A stretch of DNA of 64,000 nucleotides, from NCBI GenBank assembly GCA_038131695.1, contig JAYPQA010000002.1, positions 62,001-126,000 on the forward strand, read 5' to 3'. Below, in pieces: positions 54,830 to 64,000 of this stretch (positions within the stretch are counted from its first letter, which is position 1; every line of letters begins with the position of its first letter). The notes under the pieces are model-generated. The model saw only the letters and a program-made list of their open reading frames with translations. It had not been told where the DNA came from and did not search any database. The DNA is from JADHLK01 sp038131695. GTDB lineage: Bacteria > Pseudomonadota > Alphaproteobacteria > Puniceispirillales > Puniceispirillaceae. The translations under genes and the position numbers were made by a program.

Positions 54830-54924
54830 GCCTAGGCTATTTTTGGGTATCTGCGGGCGGACTCACCGGGAAGCTTCTTGTTCCCTTGGCTATTTCAAGC
54901 CAAAACTTATTAATGATTTCTTTG

Positions 54925-55332
54925 TTAATCATTTCTTCCCGCCAACCTTAGTGGAAAATAGGCCGTATCAAGTGAGTCGATATTGAAGTTGATATTCAAA
55001 GAATTGGCCATTTCATTCAGCAAGTCTGTTTGTAATTTTTTCTGTTCTGAAAATGAGTTTCGTGACTTTTGCCGGGTGCATTATCAAGATTTTCTCTCAG
55101 CTTTTCCAGGCATCAATGACCTTTTTTACCCCGGCAAAATCAACCGGAATTAAATTAAAGGCCGCAACATAGGTAGCGTGTATGGGTTGCCCCCGGTTCT
55201 CAACCAGATTTCGAAATATGAGCAATCGGCGGGATTTTAACTCGCGTCTTTTTTCCTGCCATTGGCCATAGACAATACCAAGCGTTGACCCAAAAACAGG
55301 CCTAACAAAGTGAGCCAAAATTCCATTCCCAT
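54925..55332 (-). CDS. DUF6680-like small membrane-anchored protein (frameshifts)
   Basis: Across three frames the minus strand reads MGMEFWLTLLGLFLG (a membrane anchor), then WQEKRRELKSRRLLIFRNLV, THATYVAAF-type helix, VDFAGVKKVIDAWKKLREN and KLQTDLLNEMANSLNINFNI. This order, a span plus RxxxIFxxLMxxR-like helix and an AWxxL helix, resembles DUF6680 proteins, whose function is unknown. The assignment is from memory of the pattern. Frame changes are needed near 55275, 55110 and 55040. The composition is AT-rich compared with neighbours, so recent gain and decay are possible as well as sequence errors. Confidence 0.5.
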
Positions 55333-55340
55333 TCCTACAC

Positions 55341-55610
55341 CTAGCCTTGATTGGTGAAGGCCATATAGGGAGCATCGCTGTAATCATGTCTTTGGCTTTG
55401 CTTGACGACCTTGTCATCTTTGGTCTTCAAAATAGCGACGCCACCTGACATATAGGTTCTTTCTACCGCTTCCTTCCAAGCCACTTCTTTGGACTTGAAA
55501 AAGGCCCGGTGAACATCCTCACCCTCTCTGGTAATGATCCAGCCATCAAAAGCTGGGAGAAACAATATAATTACCTGTCTCCATTTGCGCTCTCTTTGTC
55601 TGGTCAGCAA
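55341..55610 (-). CDS. DUF2188-like small protein
   Basis: The 89-residue frame contains DGWIITREGEDVHRAFFKSK and SGGVAILKTKDDKVVKQ, which resembles the small alpha-beta DUF2188 fold (W-x-V-x-REG at the start, a GG-x-x-x-I-x-x-KDG-like hairpin at the end). The similarity is moderate and judged by eye. The first 20 residues may not belong to the protein. It ends eight bases before the DUF6680-like gene on the same strand, so both may be one transcript. Composition is AT-rich and unlike the flanking core genes. Confidence 0.5.
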   Translation of the reverse strand: MLTRQRERKWRQVIILFLPAFDGWIITREGEDVHRAFFKSKEVAWKEAVERTYMSGGVAILKTKDDKVVKQSQRHDYSDAPYMAFTNQG

Positions 55611-55883
55611 ATCAAGAAAATAATTTTGGCTTATCTTTACCTAAATATATAAATTAGATAAAATTATAAAAATTAACTTATAATTGTATTTTGATAAATA
55701 GTAAGCAATAAATAGTTACTAGGTTCTTGAAAATAGGAACAGAATTATTCCCAGTGAAAAAGGCGAAACCCGAATCCAGCGGGGCTGTAATTACTTGTTA
55801 CTTAAAACGGAGCTTTTTTTGTCAAGTTCAACTTGATTTTTGGTCAAAAGATCACGAAACGACCCTAACTTGCAGGAATAAAA
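55611..55883. other. AT-rich intergenic stretch before the DUF2188-like gene
   Basis: No gene is seen. The stretch is strongly AT-rich next to the small gene, as for a promoter region, and carries a short inverted pair (TCAAGTTCAACTTGA) near 55818-55832 beside the ilvD 3' end. No clear terminator with a T-run was found for ilvD. Confidence 0.5.
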
Positions 55884-57635
55884 TTACCCTAATAACGGCA
55901 TCGGCCCCTCGAGATCCGCATAAATATGCTTTTCAGATTTCGCTCCGGGATGGGTGATCGCGCCTTTCTCGGCAGAGCCGACGGTCTGGGCATATTTCCA
56001 GATAGTGCCGGATTGATAGTCTGTCTCGCGCGGCTGCCAGGATTTGCGCCGCTCAGCCAGCTCAGCCTCGCTCAGATCAACGCTGATCGTGCCAGCCTCC
56101 GCATCGATAGAGATGATATCCCCGTCTTGCAGCAGCCCAATCGGCCCGCCCACAGCTGCCTCAGGCCCGACATGGCCGATACAAAAGCCGCGGGTGGCCC
56201 CGGAAAACCGGCCATCTGTGATCAAGGCGACCTTGTCCCCTGCCCCCTGGCCATAGAGCGCGGCCGTGGTGGCCAGCATCTCGCGCATACCCGGGCCGCC
56301 CTTTGGCCCTTCATAGCGGATGACCAGCACCTCGCCTTCCTTGTAGTTGCGCTGCTCAACCGCCTTGAAAGCGTCCTCCTCACAGTCAAAACAGCGGGCC
56401 GGGCCAGAAAATTGCAGCCGCTTCATGCCAGCCACCTTGACCAGCGCCCCTTCCGGGGCCAGATTGCCGCGCAGACCCACAACCCCGCCGGTTGGCGAGA
56501 GCGGCCTGTCACACGGCAGCACCACATCCTGATCTGTGGGAAATTCGACATCTGCCAAATTTTCCGCCATCGTCTTGCCGGTGACCGTGATGCAATCGCC
56601 ATGCATGAAGCCGCCATCCAGCAACGCTTTCATCAGAACCGGCACACCGCCAATAGAAAACATATCCTTGGCCACATAGCGCCCACCCGGCTTCAGATCA
56701 GCAATATAGGGGGTGCGCTTGAAAATCTCGGCCACATCATGCAGGTCAAATTCAATGCCGCATTCCGCTGCCAGCGCTGGCAGATGCAGCCCGGCATTGG
56801 TGGAGCCGCCAGAGGCCGCGACAACGGTTGCCGCATTTTCAAACGCCTTGCGGGTCAAAATATCGCGCGGACGCAGATTGGAGGCGATCAAATCCATCAC
56901 CACCCGGCCCGAATGATAGGCATATTCATCCCGGCTTTCATAAGGGGCCGGTGCGCCTGCTGACCCCGGCAAGGCCAGCCCTATCGCCTCAGAGACACAA
57001 GCCATCGTATTGGCGGTGAACTGGCCGCCACAGGAGCCGGCAGACGGACAGGCCACACATTCCAGCTCGTGCAAATCCTCATCCGACATATTGCCGGCCG
57101 CATGGGCCCCGACTGCCTCAAACACATCCTGGACGGTTACATCCCGGCCCTTGAAAGAGCCCGGCAGGATAGAGCCACCATACATTAAAACTGACGGCAC
57201 ATTCAGCCGTGCCATCGCCATCATCACCCCGGGCAGCGACTTGTCACAGCCAGCCAGACCCACCATCGCATCATAGCAATGGCCGCGCATGGTCAATTCG
57301 ATTGAATCGGCAATCACCTCGCGGCTGACCAGAGAGGATTTCATCCCCTCATGCCCCATCGCGATACCATCTGTCACCGTGATAGTGGTGAATTCGCGCG
57401 GCGTGCCATCATGCTCGCGCACTCCCCGCTTGGCAGCCTGGGCCTGTCTGGCCAGCGCGATATTGCACGGGGCCGCCTCATTCCAGGTCGAAACCACCCC
57501 GACCAACGGCTGATAGATTTCTTCCTCGCTCATGCCCATCGCATAATAATAGGACCGGTGCGGCGCGCTTTTCGGCCCGACCGTCACATGACGGCTGGGC
57601 AGAGTGCTTTTGTCAAAGCTGCGTTTCTTGCTCAT
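55884..57635 (-). CDS. ilvD: Dihydroxy-acid dehydratase
   Basis: IlvD makes the 2-keto acids of valine and isoleucine and needs an Fe-S cluster. Cluster cysteines are in PCNIALARQAQ, GLAGCDKSLPGVMMAMAR and CPSAGSCGGQFTANTM. The active-site end shows ALITDGRFSGATRGFCIGHV. The frame is intact over 583 codons. valS lies 33 bases upstream on the same strand. Confidence 0.95.
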   Translation of the reverse strand: MSKKRSFDKSTLPSRHVTVGPKSAPHRSYYYAMGMSEEEIYQPLVGVVSTWNEAAPCNIALARQAQAAKRGVREHDGTPREFTTITVTDGIAMGHEGMKSSLVSREVIADSIELTMRGHCYDAMVGLAGCDKSLPGVMMAMARLNVPSVLMYGGSILPGSFKGRDVTVQDVFEAVGAHAAGNMSDEDLHELECVACPSAGSCGGQFTANTMACVSEAIGLALPGSAGAPAPYESRDEYAYHSGRVVMDLIASNLRPRDILTRKAFENAATVVAASGGSTNAGLHLPALAAECGIEFDLHDVAEIFKRTPYIADLKPGGRYVAKDMFSIGGVPVLMKALLDGGFMHGDCITVTGKTMAENLADVEFPTDQDVVLPCDRPLSPTGGVVGLRGNLAPEGALVKVAGMKRLQFSGPARCFDCEEDAFKAVEQRNYKEGEVLVIRYEGPKGGPGMREMLATTAALYGQGAGDKVALITDGRFSGATRGFCIGHVGPEAAVGGPIGLLQDGDIISIDAEAGTISVDLSEAELAERRKSWQPRETDYQSGTIWKYAQTVGSAEKGAITHPGAKSEKHIYADLEGPMPLLG

Positions 57636-57667
57636 GTTTTTTCTCCCGCTTTTTTTCTATATTCGGG

Positions 57668-60287
57668 TCAGTCCAGACGCGCCCGCGCCCGGCGCAGGCT
57701 GGCCAGCTTGGTTTCCTCTTCTTCCAGCCGCCGCTGATTTTCAGCAACCACCTCTTGCGGGGCCTTGGCCAGAAATCCTGCATTTGACAATTTGGCAGAT
57801 AATTTTGCTGCTTCTTTTTGCACGGCTGCGATTTCCTTGTCCAGCCTTGCCCGTTCGGCATCAAAATCAAGGATACCCGCCAGCGGCAGGCCCAGCTCTA
57901 TGCCGCCCACCGCAGCCTCTGCTGTGCCGGTGGGGAAATCCGCCTCGTCAAACCGCATCCCCTCCAGGCGCGCCAGCCGCAAAATGGCCGGGCGCATCTC
58001 CTCCAGAACGGCTTGCTGATCCGCAGCCGCCCCGCGCATCAGCAAGACCGGCTTGGCCGACAGCGGCACATTCATTTCCGAGCGGATAGTGCGCAGCTGG
58101 CTGACAGCATCAATAACCAGCTGGATGCCGGTATCTGCGCGGGCGGCTTTGTGCGGCTCCGGCCAGGCCGCGCTGATCAGCATATCCGGGCTGGCAAAGA
58201 TTTTTTCATTCAGCTCCTCTGACAGGAACGGCATCACCGGATGCAGCATGGTCACGGCTTGCGCCAACACCCAGCTGGCGGTTTGCCGGGATTCCGTTGA
58301 GTCTGCCAAAACCGGCTTGATGAATTCCAGATACCAGTCACAATACAGATTCCAGATAAAATGCCAGAGCCGGTCAGCTGCCTCATTGAACCGGTAAGCC
58401 TCCAGAGCGGCGGCCACCGCGCTGCCGGTTTCATTCAGCTCATGCAAAATCCATTGATTGACCGGGGCAGAAGACTGCTTGCGGGGCCTGCAGGGTGCCA
58501 GCACAGCCATTCATCTCCAAAAAACGGGCCGCGTTCCAGATTTTGGTGGCGAAATTCCGGTTTGATTCAATGCGGGTTTCAGACAGTTTCAGATCCCGCC
58601 CCTGAGCGGCCATCTGGGTCAGGGTAAAGCGCAGCGCATCCGCCCCATATTTGGCAGTTAAATCAAGCGGGTCCATCACATTGCCCTTGGATTTGGACAT
58701 TTTCTGGCCCTTTTCATCGCGCACCAGCGCATGGATATAGACATCCCGAAACGGCACCGCCCCATCCATGAACCAGATGCCCATCATCATCATGCGGGCG
58801 ACCCAGAAAAAGATAATATCAAAGCCGGTTACCAGCACGGATCCCGGGTAATAGCGCTGCAATTCCGGCGTTTCATCCGGCCAGCCAAGCGTTGAAAATG
58901 GCCAGAGGGCGCTGGAAAACCAGGTATCCAGCACATCCTCATCCTGATTTAGCGCAACCGGCTTGCCAAATTGCTGCTCGGCCAGGGCTGCGGCCTCTTC
59001 AGCGGTTTCTGCAACAAAGATGCTGCCCTCTGGCCCATACCAGGCTGGGATGCGATGGCCCCACCAAAGCTGGCGCGAGACACACCAGGGCTGGATATTG
59101 TGCATCCATTCATAATAGGTGCGGGTCCAGCGTTCCGGCACAAAGATGGTGCGCCCCTCCTCTACCGCCTTAATCGCCGGTTTTGCCAGCTCGGCTGCGT
59201 TCACAAACCACTGATCCATCAGCCAGGGCTCTACCGGCACGCCAGAGCGGTCACCATGCGGAACCGCATGGCTTATCGCCTCCGCCTCGCCCAGCAGGCC
59301 AGCTGCTTCCATTTCCTGCAAAATCAGCTTGCGCGCTGCAAAGCGATCCAGCCCCTGATACCGCTGCGGGGTATTTTCATTCATCGCAGCATGTGCATCA
59401 AAGATATTGAGCATTTCCAGCTGATGGCGCTTGCCCACCTCAAAATCATTGAAATCATGGGCAGGCGTTATTTTCACCGCTCCGGTGCCTTTTTCCGGGT
59501 CTGAATACTCATCCGCGATAACCGGGATCAGCCGGTCGGTCAGCGGCAGGCGCACCATCTGGCCGACAATATCGCTATAGCGGTCATCTTCCGGATGCAC
59601 CGCCACCGCCATATCCCCCAGCATGGTTTCCGGCCTGGTGGTGGCCACTGTGATAAAACGAACCGGGTCCTCTGCCAGCGGATAGCGCAGCTGCCACATA
59701 AACCCGTCTGTTTCCTTTTGCTCCACCTCCAGATCGGAAATCGCGGTCAGCAATTTCGGATCCCAATTCACCAGCCGCTTGTCACGATAGACAAGCCCCT
59801 GCCGGTGCAGCTGGACAAACACCTTGCGCACCGCCTCGGACAGCCCTTCATCCATGGTAAAGCGGGATCGCTGCCAGTCAGCAGAGACACCCAGATGGCG
59901 CTGCTGATGTTCGATCATGCCGCCTGATTCCGCTTTCCACTCCCAGACCTTTTCAACAAAAGCCTCACGCCCCATATCGCGGCGGGAGATATTTTGCTGG
60001 CCCAGCTGGCGTTCCACGACCATCTGGGTTGCGATGCCGGCATGATCCATCCCCGGCTGCCAGAGCGCATCATAGCCGCGCATCCGGTGATAGCGGATAA
60101 GTACATCTTGCAAGGTAAAGGTCAGCGCGTGCCCCATATGCAATGAGCCGGTCACATTCGGCGGCGGCATCATGATAGTATAAGGGGTTTTGCCAGAGGC
60201 GGGATCACAGGCGAAATGACCTGCTTTTTCGCTCGCCTCATACCATTTTTTTTCAATAGTATCGGGGGTGTAAGTTTTCTCAAGCAT
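57668..60287 (-). CDS. valS: Valyl-tRNA synthetase (one frameshift)
   Basis: The enzyme charges tRNA-Val. The HIGH motif is in PPPNVTGSLHMGHALTF near residue 45, the editing domain has ATTRPETMLGDMAVAVHPED, and the KMSKS motif is GQKMSKSKGNVMDPLDL. A C-terminal coiled-coil arm is present (DFDAERARLDKEIAAVQKEA). Near 58475 the frame changes. Removing one C from a C-run joins QAPQAVFCP with VNQWILHELNE. I start at the ATG giving MLEKTYTPDTIEKKW. A TTG ten codons earlier would lie inside a terminator. Confidence 0.92.
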
Positions 60288-60311
60288 CAGATTCAATGGG
60301 TCAGCTGGAAC

Positions 60312-60344
60312 AGACAAAAAGAAAGGCCCGATCGTGACCGGACC
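60312..60344 (-). terminator. Rho-independent terminator after tolC
   Basis: On the minus strand GGTCCG pairs with CGGGCC (one G-U) around an eight-base loop, followed by TTTCTTTTTG. It lies between the tolC stop and the valS start and separates the two transcripts. Confidence 0.7.
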
Positions 60345-60358
60345 TCGCTTCCTTCTTC

Positions 60359-61711
60359 CTAGCGGGTTTTTGAGCCAAAGGGAAGCATACCTGTAAAATA
60401 GGGTTCCGGATCAGCGATATTTTCCGGCTCCTGCGCGCCCTCAATGCCCAGCGCGGCTGGAGTCAGCCCGCCGACCGCCTCTTGCAGCTGATAGGACCGC
60501 AACAAAACCGACTGGCGTGTCTGCAAGGCCCGCAGGCGCGCATCATTCAGCGCATTATCCGCATCCAGCCCATCCAGAAAGGTCTTTAGGCCAAACTCGA
60601 CCTCTGCCGCGGTGCCCTCTGCAGCCAATTCAGCTGCGATCACTTCACTTTCCACCGCTGCCAGCTGGGCTGTGGCAGCCTGCCAGTTACGCCAGGCATT
60701 GCCGGCATTCAGCCGCGCCTTGCGCTCCGCCTCAGCCAGATTGTGCCGTGCCTTGTTCAGATTGGCGACCGCCTCTCGGGATTTGGCGCGGGTGGAGCGG
60801 GTCCCCAGCAGCGGGCCGGACAAGGTGATGCCTGCGGTGATTTCCTCCTTGTCCTGATTGCGCCCTTCCCGGTCAGTGGTGCTGGCAGAGAGCGAAAAAT
60901 TAAGCTTCGGCATGACCGTGCCGGTCAGCACATCAAACTGGGCATCTGCTGACCGTTCGCCCGCCTTGGCGGCCTTTACGGACGGATGGTCGGCAACTGC
61001 CAGCGCTTCTGCATCAGCCAGAGAGCCGGGCAGGCCCAGCGGCAGGTCGGGTATTTGCAAATCAGCTGCCGGCAACCCGGTCAGCGAGGTAAAATTCTGC
61101 CGCGCCTCTTGCAGGGCCGTCTCGGCGGCGATCCGGTCTGCCAGCGCACGCGCCCGCCTGGCCTCAGCCTGGGCCAAAATGGTCGGGGTGGAGGTGCCCG
61201 CATCCAGGCGCACCCGGGCGGCCTCTGTCTGGGCCTCCAGCCTTTCCAGATTGGACAGGCGCAGGGCCAGCTGCTCGGCACTGGTTTCCAGTGTCAGGCT
61301 GGCTGAAATAATTTCCAAAATTGTGCGCTGGCGGGTTAGCCGGTAATTGGCGGCTGCGGAGTCCAGCGAATGGCCGGCCAGCTTGCGCTTGGCAGTTGCC
61401 TCACCAAAATCTGCCAGCCGCTTTTTCAGCGTGATGGAACCAGAATGCGAATCTGCATCACGAAAGCCGCCGGAAACTACTGCGCTGTCTGTCTTGGCCT
61501 TGTTCTTGGAAATACTGACCTCCACCCCGGCATCCAACCCGGCTGAGGCGGTGATCAGCCCCTGGCGCACCATGATATAATTCTGGCGGGCCGCCAGAAG
61601 GGGCTGGGAATTGCCCAGACCAGCGCTGACAGCCTCAGTCAAGGTCAGGGCAGAGGCTGAAACGCTCTGCATCAAAGCCAGGGCAAACAAGCCAATGAAA
61701 TATCGTTGCAT
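60359..61711 (-). CDS. tolC: TolC-family outer-membrane efflux protein
   Basis: After a signal peptide (ends SASALT) the protein has two internal repeats of long helices, as in the TolC alpha-barrel: ALTLTEAVSAGLGNSQPLLA at the start, and KAAKAGERSADAQFDVLTGT in the middle. It forms the outer-membrane exit duct for type I secretion and drug efflux. Length is 450, frame intact. The inner-membrane partners are not in the window. From memory a PIMT-like gene next to tolC is usual in alphaproteobacteria. Confidence 0.9.
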   Translation of the reverse strand: MQRYFIGLFALALMQSVSASALTLTEAVSAGLGNSQPLLAARQNYIMVRQGLITASAGLDAGVEVSISKNKAKTDSAVVSGGFRDADSHSGSITLKKRLADFGEATAKRKLAGHSLDSAAANYRLTRQRTILEIISASLTLETSAEQLALRLSNLERLEAQTEAARVRLDAGTSTPTILAQAEARRARALADRIAAETALQEARQNFTSLTGLPAADLQIPDLPLGLPGSLADAEALAVADHPSVKAAKAGERSADAQFDVLTGTVMPKLNFSLSASTTDREGRNQDKEEITAGITLSGPLLGTRSTRAKSREAVANLNKARHNLAEAERKARLNAGNAWRNWQAATAQLAAVESEVIAAELAAEGTAAEVEFGLKTFLDGLDADNALNDARLRALQTRQSVLLRSYQLQEAVGGLTPAALGIEGAQEPENIADPEPYFTGMLPFGSKTR

Positions 61712-61779
61712 AATCGGTCCCTCAAAAAAAATTGCCGGGCCCCCATTACGCCGGCGGGTTATCCCCTGTTTGTTTTACG

Positions 61780-62445
61780 CTAGAAAACAAATTTCGGTTT
61801 TTCCCGAAACTCATCAAAACCGGGAATCTGGGCGGTGAATAGCGGGGTGCGGACAAACCGGTCCCGGCTGGCCTGCCAGATGCTGGCCTCTCCGCTGAGC
61901 GTGCCGGCCGGACGCCAGACCGCGGCCAGAACCCCGCCCGGGGCCAGCTGTTGCAAGAGCCGGGTTGGCTCCGTCTCAATCGCCCCCTCAACCAGAATCG
62001 CATCAAACGGGGCCTCGGCTGGAAACCCGTCCGCCAGCCTGTTCTTGACCACCGCCACATTGCCGATTTCCATATCTGCCAGAATTTGCTCAGCACGACT
62101 GACCAGATTGGTCCGGCTTTCCACCGCGATCACCGAATTGACCAGCGTTGAGCAAATCGCCGCCGCATAGCCGGTGCCGCAGCCAACCACCAGCAGCGTG
62201 TCGCGCTGTTCCATATTCAGCGCCTGAACCAGCCGGGCCAGCACCATCGGCTCCATCACGCAGCGCCCGCCCGCCAGCTTGATATCCTCATCAATATAGG
62301 CAATCTCCCGCAGCGATTTAGGCACAAAAGCCTCTCTCTCTACAGAAGAAAAGGCTGCAATAACCCGTTCATCAATCACCCGGTTGGGCCGCAGCTGGCT
62401 CTCTACCATTGTCTTGCGGGCCTTTGTGAAAAAACTCTCACTCAT
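61780..62445 (-). CDS. PIMT-family methyltransferase, tolC-linked
   Basis: The protein belongs to the protein-L-isoaspartate methyltransferase superfamily: ARKTMVESQLRPNRVIDERV at the start, a SAM motif LLVVGCGTGYAAAICSTL, and PFDAILVEGAIETEPTRLLQ. The motif-I glutamate of canonical Pcm is replaced (VVGCGTG), and a second, canonical pcm is present elsewhere in this window, so this paralogue may have another substrate. It is 68 bases ahead of tolC on the same strand. The frame is intact. Confidence 0.82.
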   Translation of the reverse strand: MSESFFTKARKTMVESQLRPNRVIDERVIAAFSSVEREAFVPKSLREIAYIDEDIKLAGGRCVMEPMVLARLVQALNMEQRDTLLVVGCGTGYAAAICSTLVNSVIAVESRTNLVSRAEQILADMEIGNVAVVKNRLADGFPAEAPFDAILVEGAIETEPTRLLQQLAPGGVLAAVWRPAGTLSGEASIWQASRDRFVRTPLFTAQIPGFDEFREKPKFVF

Positions 62446-62571
62446 AACAGTCTGCCTGTCGGTTGGTTTTTAGTCGGTTGGTTGTTGCTTGTTACTTTTT
62501 TCTGGCCAGCCAGATCGGCTGCCTGTTCCCCTGCCGCCATTTATAAAAGCCTGTCGCTGAATTGGCAATCG

Positions 62572-62817
62572 CTAGAATGCGGTAAAGGTCAAGGTTGTCA
62601 GGGATCGTTCAATATGCGGAATATCGAGGATGTTTTCATTGACGAATTTACCGATATCCTGACCATCCGGGATATTCACGATCAGCATAATGTCCCATTC
62701 GCCGCTGGTGGAATAGATTTCCGAGATGATTTCGCGCTCATAAATCTGGTCGGCCACCTCATAGGTTTTGCCCGGACTGCATTGCAGCTGCACAAAAATC
62801 CGGTTGGTAATGCTCAT
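62572..62817 (-). CDS. Stand-alone Lrp/AsnC ligand-binding (RAM) domain protein
   Basis: The 81 residues correspond to the C-terminal RAM domain of Lrp/AsnC regulators (RIFVQLQCSPGKTYEVADQI, GEWDIMLIVNIPDGQDIGKF, HIERSLTTLTF) without the DNA-binding helix-turn-helix. Such short proteins may bind amino acids or form mixed oligomers with full-length regulators. A branched-chain amino-acid type ABC transporter lies just upstream on the same strand, which fits amino-acid sensing by context only. Confidence 0.85.
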   Translation of the reverse strand: MSITNRIFVQLQCSPGKTYEVADQIYEREIISEIYSTSGEWDIMLIVNIPDGQDIGKFVNENILDIPHIERSLTTLTFTAF

Positions 62818-62880
62818 CAGAGACCCTCTTTGACTGTTGCCCTGTTTGCTGTTTGCTGTTTGCTTTTTTGGCCTGCCCGC

Positions 62881-63588
62881 TCAAACACCCAGATAGCGCG
62901 CGCTCAATTCCGGATCAGCCAGCAATTCGGATGAATCGCCCTGCCAGGCAATCTGCCCCTTATCCAGAATATAATGCCGGTCAGCCAATCTGGCCAGCGC
63001 CTTGATATTCTTGTCCACCACCAGAATCGACTGGCCGGATTGTTTCAGCCGGTCCAGACAGGCCCAAATTTGATCCCGGATGATCGGGGCAAGCCCTTCT
63101 GTTGCCTCATCCAGAATCAGCAATTTCGGATTGGTCATCAAGGCCCGCCCGATAGCCAGCATCTGCTGTTCTCCGCCAGAAAGCTGATTGCCTGCATTAT
63201 CAAGCCTCTCAGCCAGGCGCGGAAACAGCTCCAGCACGCTCTCCATCGTCCACAGGCTCTCCTGGCCCGGCGGGGCGGGCCGCCAAAAGGTGGTCAGATT
63301 TTCAGCAACGCTCAGATTGGGGAAAATTTGCCGGCCTTCCGGAACCAGCCCCAGACCGGCCCTGGCAATCTGAAAGCTGGTCAGGCCGCTGTCCGCAGAC
63401 CCAAACCTGGTAATGCCGCCTGATTGCAGCGGGATCATCCCCATGATCGCGCGGATCGTGGTCGTCTTGCCCATGCCATTGCGGCCCATCAGCGAGACAC
63501 AGGCCCCGGCCGGCACCTCCAGTGAAATGCCAAACAGCACCCGGCTGGAACCATAGCCGGCATGGACATTTTCCAGCACCAGATGCAT
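62881..63588 (-). CDS. livF: Branched-chain amino-acid-type ABC transporter ATP-binding protein
   Basis: Walker A is LMGRNGMGKTTTIRAIMG near residue 35, signature QLSGGEQQMLAIGRALM, Walker B LLILDEATEGLAP. The layout (GLGLVPEGRQIFPNLSVAEN) is typical of LivF. It supplies energy for uptake of Leu/Ile/Val or other small amides. The substrate is not fixed by the ATPase. The start shares one base with the livG stop. The frame is intact. Confidence 0.9.
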   Translation of the reverse strand: MHLVLENVHAGYGSSRVLFGISLEVPAGACVSLMGRNGMGKTTTIRAIMGMIPLQSGGITRFGSADSGLTSFQIARAGLGLVPEGRQIFPNLSVAENLTTFWRPAPPGQESLWTMESVLELFPRLAERLDNAGNQLSGGEQQMLAIGRALMTNPKLLILDEATEGLAPIIRDQIWACLDRLKQSGQSILVVDKNIKALARLADRHYILDKGQIAWQGDSSELLADPELSARYLGV

Positions 63589-64000
63589 CAGCTCTCACTC
63601 CCCAGATAGGCTTCGCGCACCGCCTCATTGGCGCTGATCTCAGCGGGCGTGCCATTGGCAATGGTTGTGCCTTCCACCAGCACGGTCAGCCGGTCGGCCA
63701 GCTGAAAGACCGCATCCATGTCATGCTCAATCAGCAGGATGGAGGTTTGACCCTTCAGCTGTTTGATGATCTGCGTCATATTCTGCGTTTCTTCCGGGCC
63801 AGCCCCGGCCATTGGCTCATCCAGCAGCACCACCACCGGATCAGCCGCCAGCGCCAGCGCCAGCTCCAGCAAACGGCGCTCCCCATGGGCCAGATCAGAC
63901 ACCAGCCTGTCCTGCCTGTCCTGCAACCCGACCCGGGCAAGGATTTGCCCGGCCCCGCGGATAAGCGCGCTATCCTGAAAAGCCGGTTTCCAAAAACGGA
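63588..64000 (-). CDS. livG: Branched-chain amino-acid-type ABC transporter ATP-binding protein (partial)
   Basis: The gene continues beyond the window end. The visible part covers the signature (DLAHGERRLLELALALA, with A for the usual S), Walker B VVVLLDEPMAGAGPEE, switch LLIEHDMDAVFQLADRL and the end AVREAYLGSES. No start codon is in view: the frame stays open to the last base. It is coupled to livF. Permease genes are probably just outside. Confidence 0.88.
   Translation of the reverse strand, partial: RFWKPAFQDSALIRGAGQILARVGLQDRQDRLVSDLAHGERRLLELALALAADPVVVLLDEPMAGAGPEETQNMTQIIKQLKGQTSILLIEHDMDAVFQLADRLTVLVEGTTIANGTPAEISANEAVREAYLGSES

Overview
The window looks like a chromosomal segment of an alphaproteobacterium with a moderately high-GC, tightly packed genome. 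A marine SAR116-like (Puniceispirillales) lineage is my best guess. The gene orders support the class: DUF192 - tRNA-Pro - NDUFS4-like; rlpA - dac - tmk - holB - metG - tatD - MBL; erpA/xthA next to dgt - argS - SPOR - scpA - scpB - tat - serS - surE - pcm - M23 - DUF815 - yajC - secD - secF - Mth938 - squalene/phytoene-synthase-like. The genus is inference.

Layout. Bases 1-810 hold the end of a DUF192 gene, tRNA-Pro, a complex I accessory subunit and tRNA-Arg. Bases 810-3575 are a visibly AT-rich islet with one coiled-coil envelope protein, bracketed by related repeat modules. Bases 3576-10683 carry a cyclic-nucleotide-binding protein, a cysteine-dioxygenase-like cupin, ketopantoate reductase, cysK-sseA, an acyl-CoA synthetase and a broken intradiol dioxygenase. 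A decayed KDG-kinase remnant abuts tRNA-Ser. Bases 11509-19990 are a conserved envelope/DNA/translation block. A TPP riboswitch controls thiBPQ at 20576-24086. A Rieske oxygenase and a glutamine-synthetase-like ligase form a translationally coupled pair at 24679-27434. After tRNA-Lys come coaD, gyrA, ssb, uvrA and trmFO. From 36570 to 53517 almost everything is on the minus strand and covers protein export (SecDF-YajC, TatABC), chromosome segregation (ScpAB), tRNA charging (SerS, ArgS), protein repair and cell-wall control. A second AT-rich islet (54830-55880) holds two small proteins. The window ends with ilvD, valS, tolC with a PIMT-like methyltransferase, an Lrp-type RAM domain protein and livF/livG.

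How the genes work together. Thiamine uptake is sensed and imported by one operon. Cysteine synthesis, mercaptopyruvate sulfur transfer and possibly cysteine oxidation lie side by side. SecDF-YajC is followed by homologues of two mitochondrial complex I assembly factors.

Caution for users. About twenty genes, including essential ones (metG, holB, coaD, secD, valS), contain one or more single-base length changes, mostly in short homopolymers. I read these mainly as consensus errors and give full-length gene spans across them. Only the dioxygenase and the KDG-kinase remnant look truly decayed.
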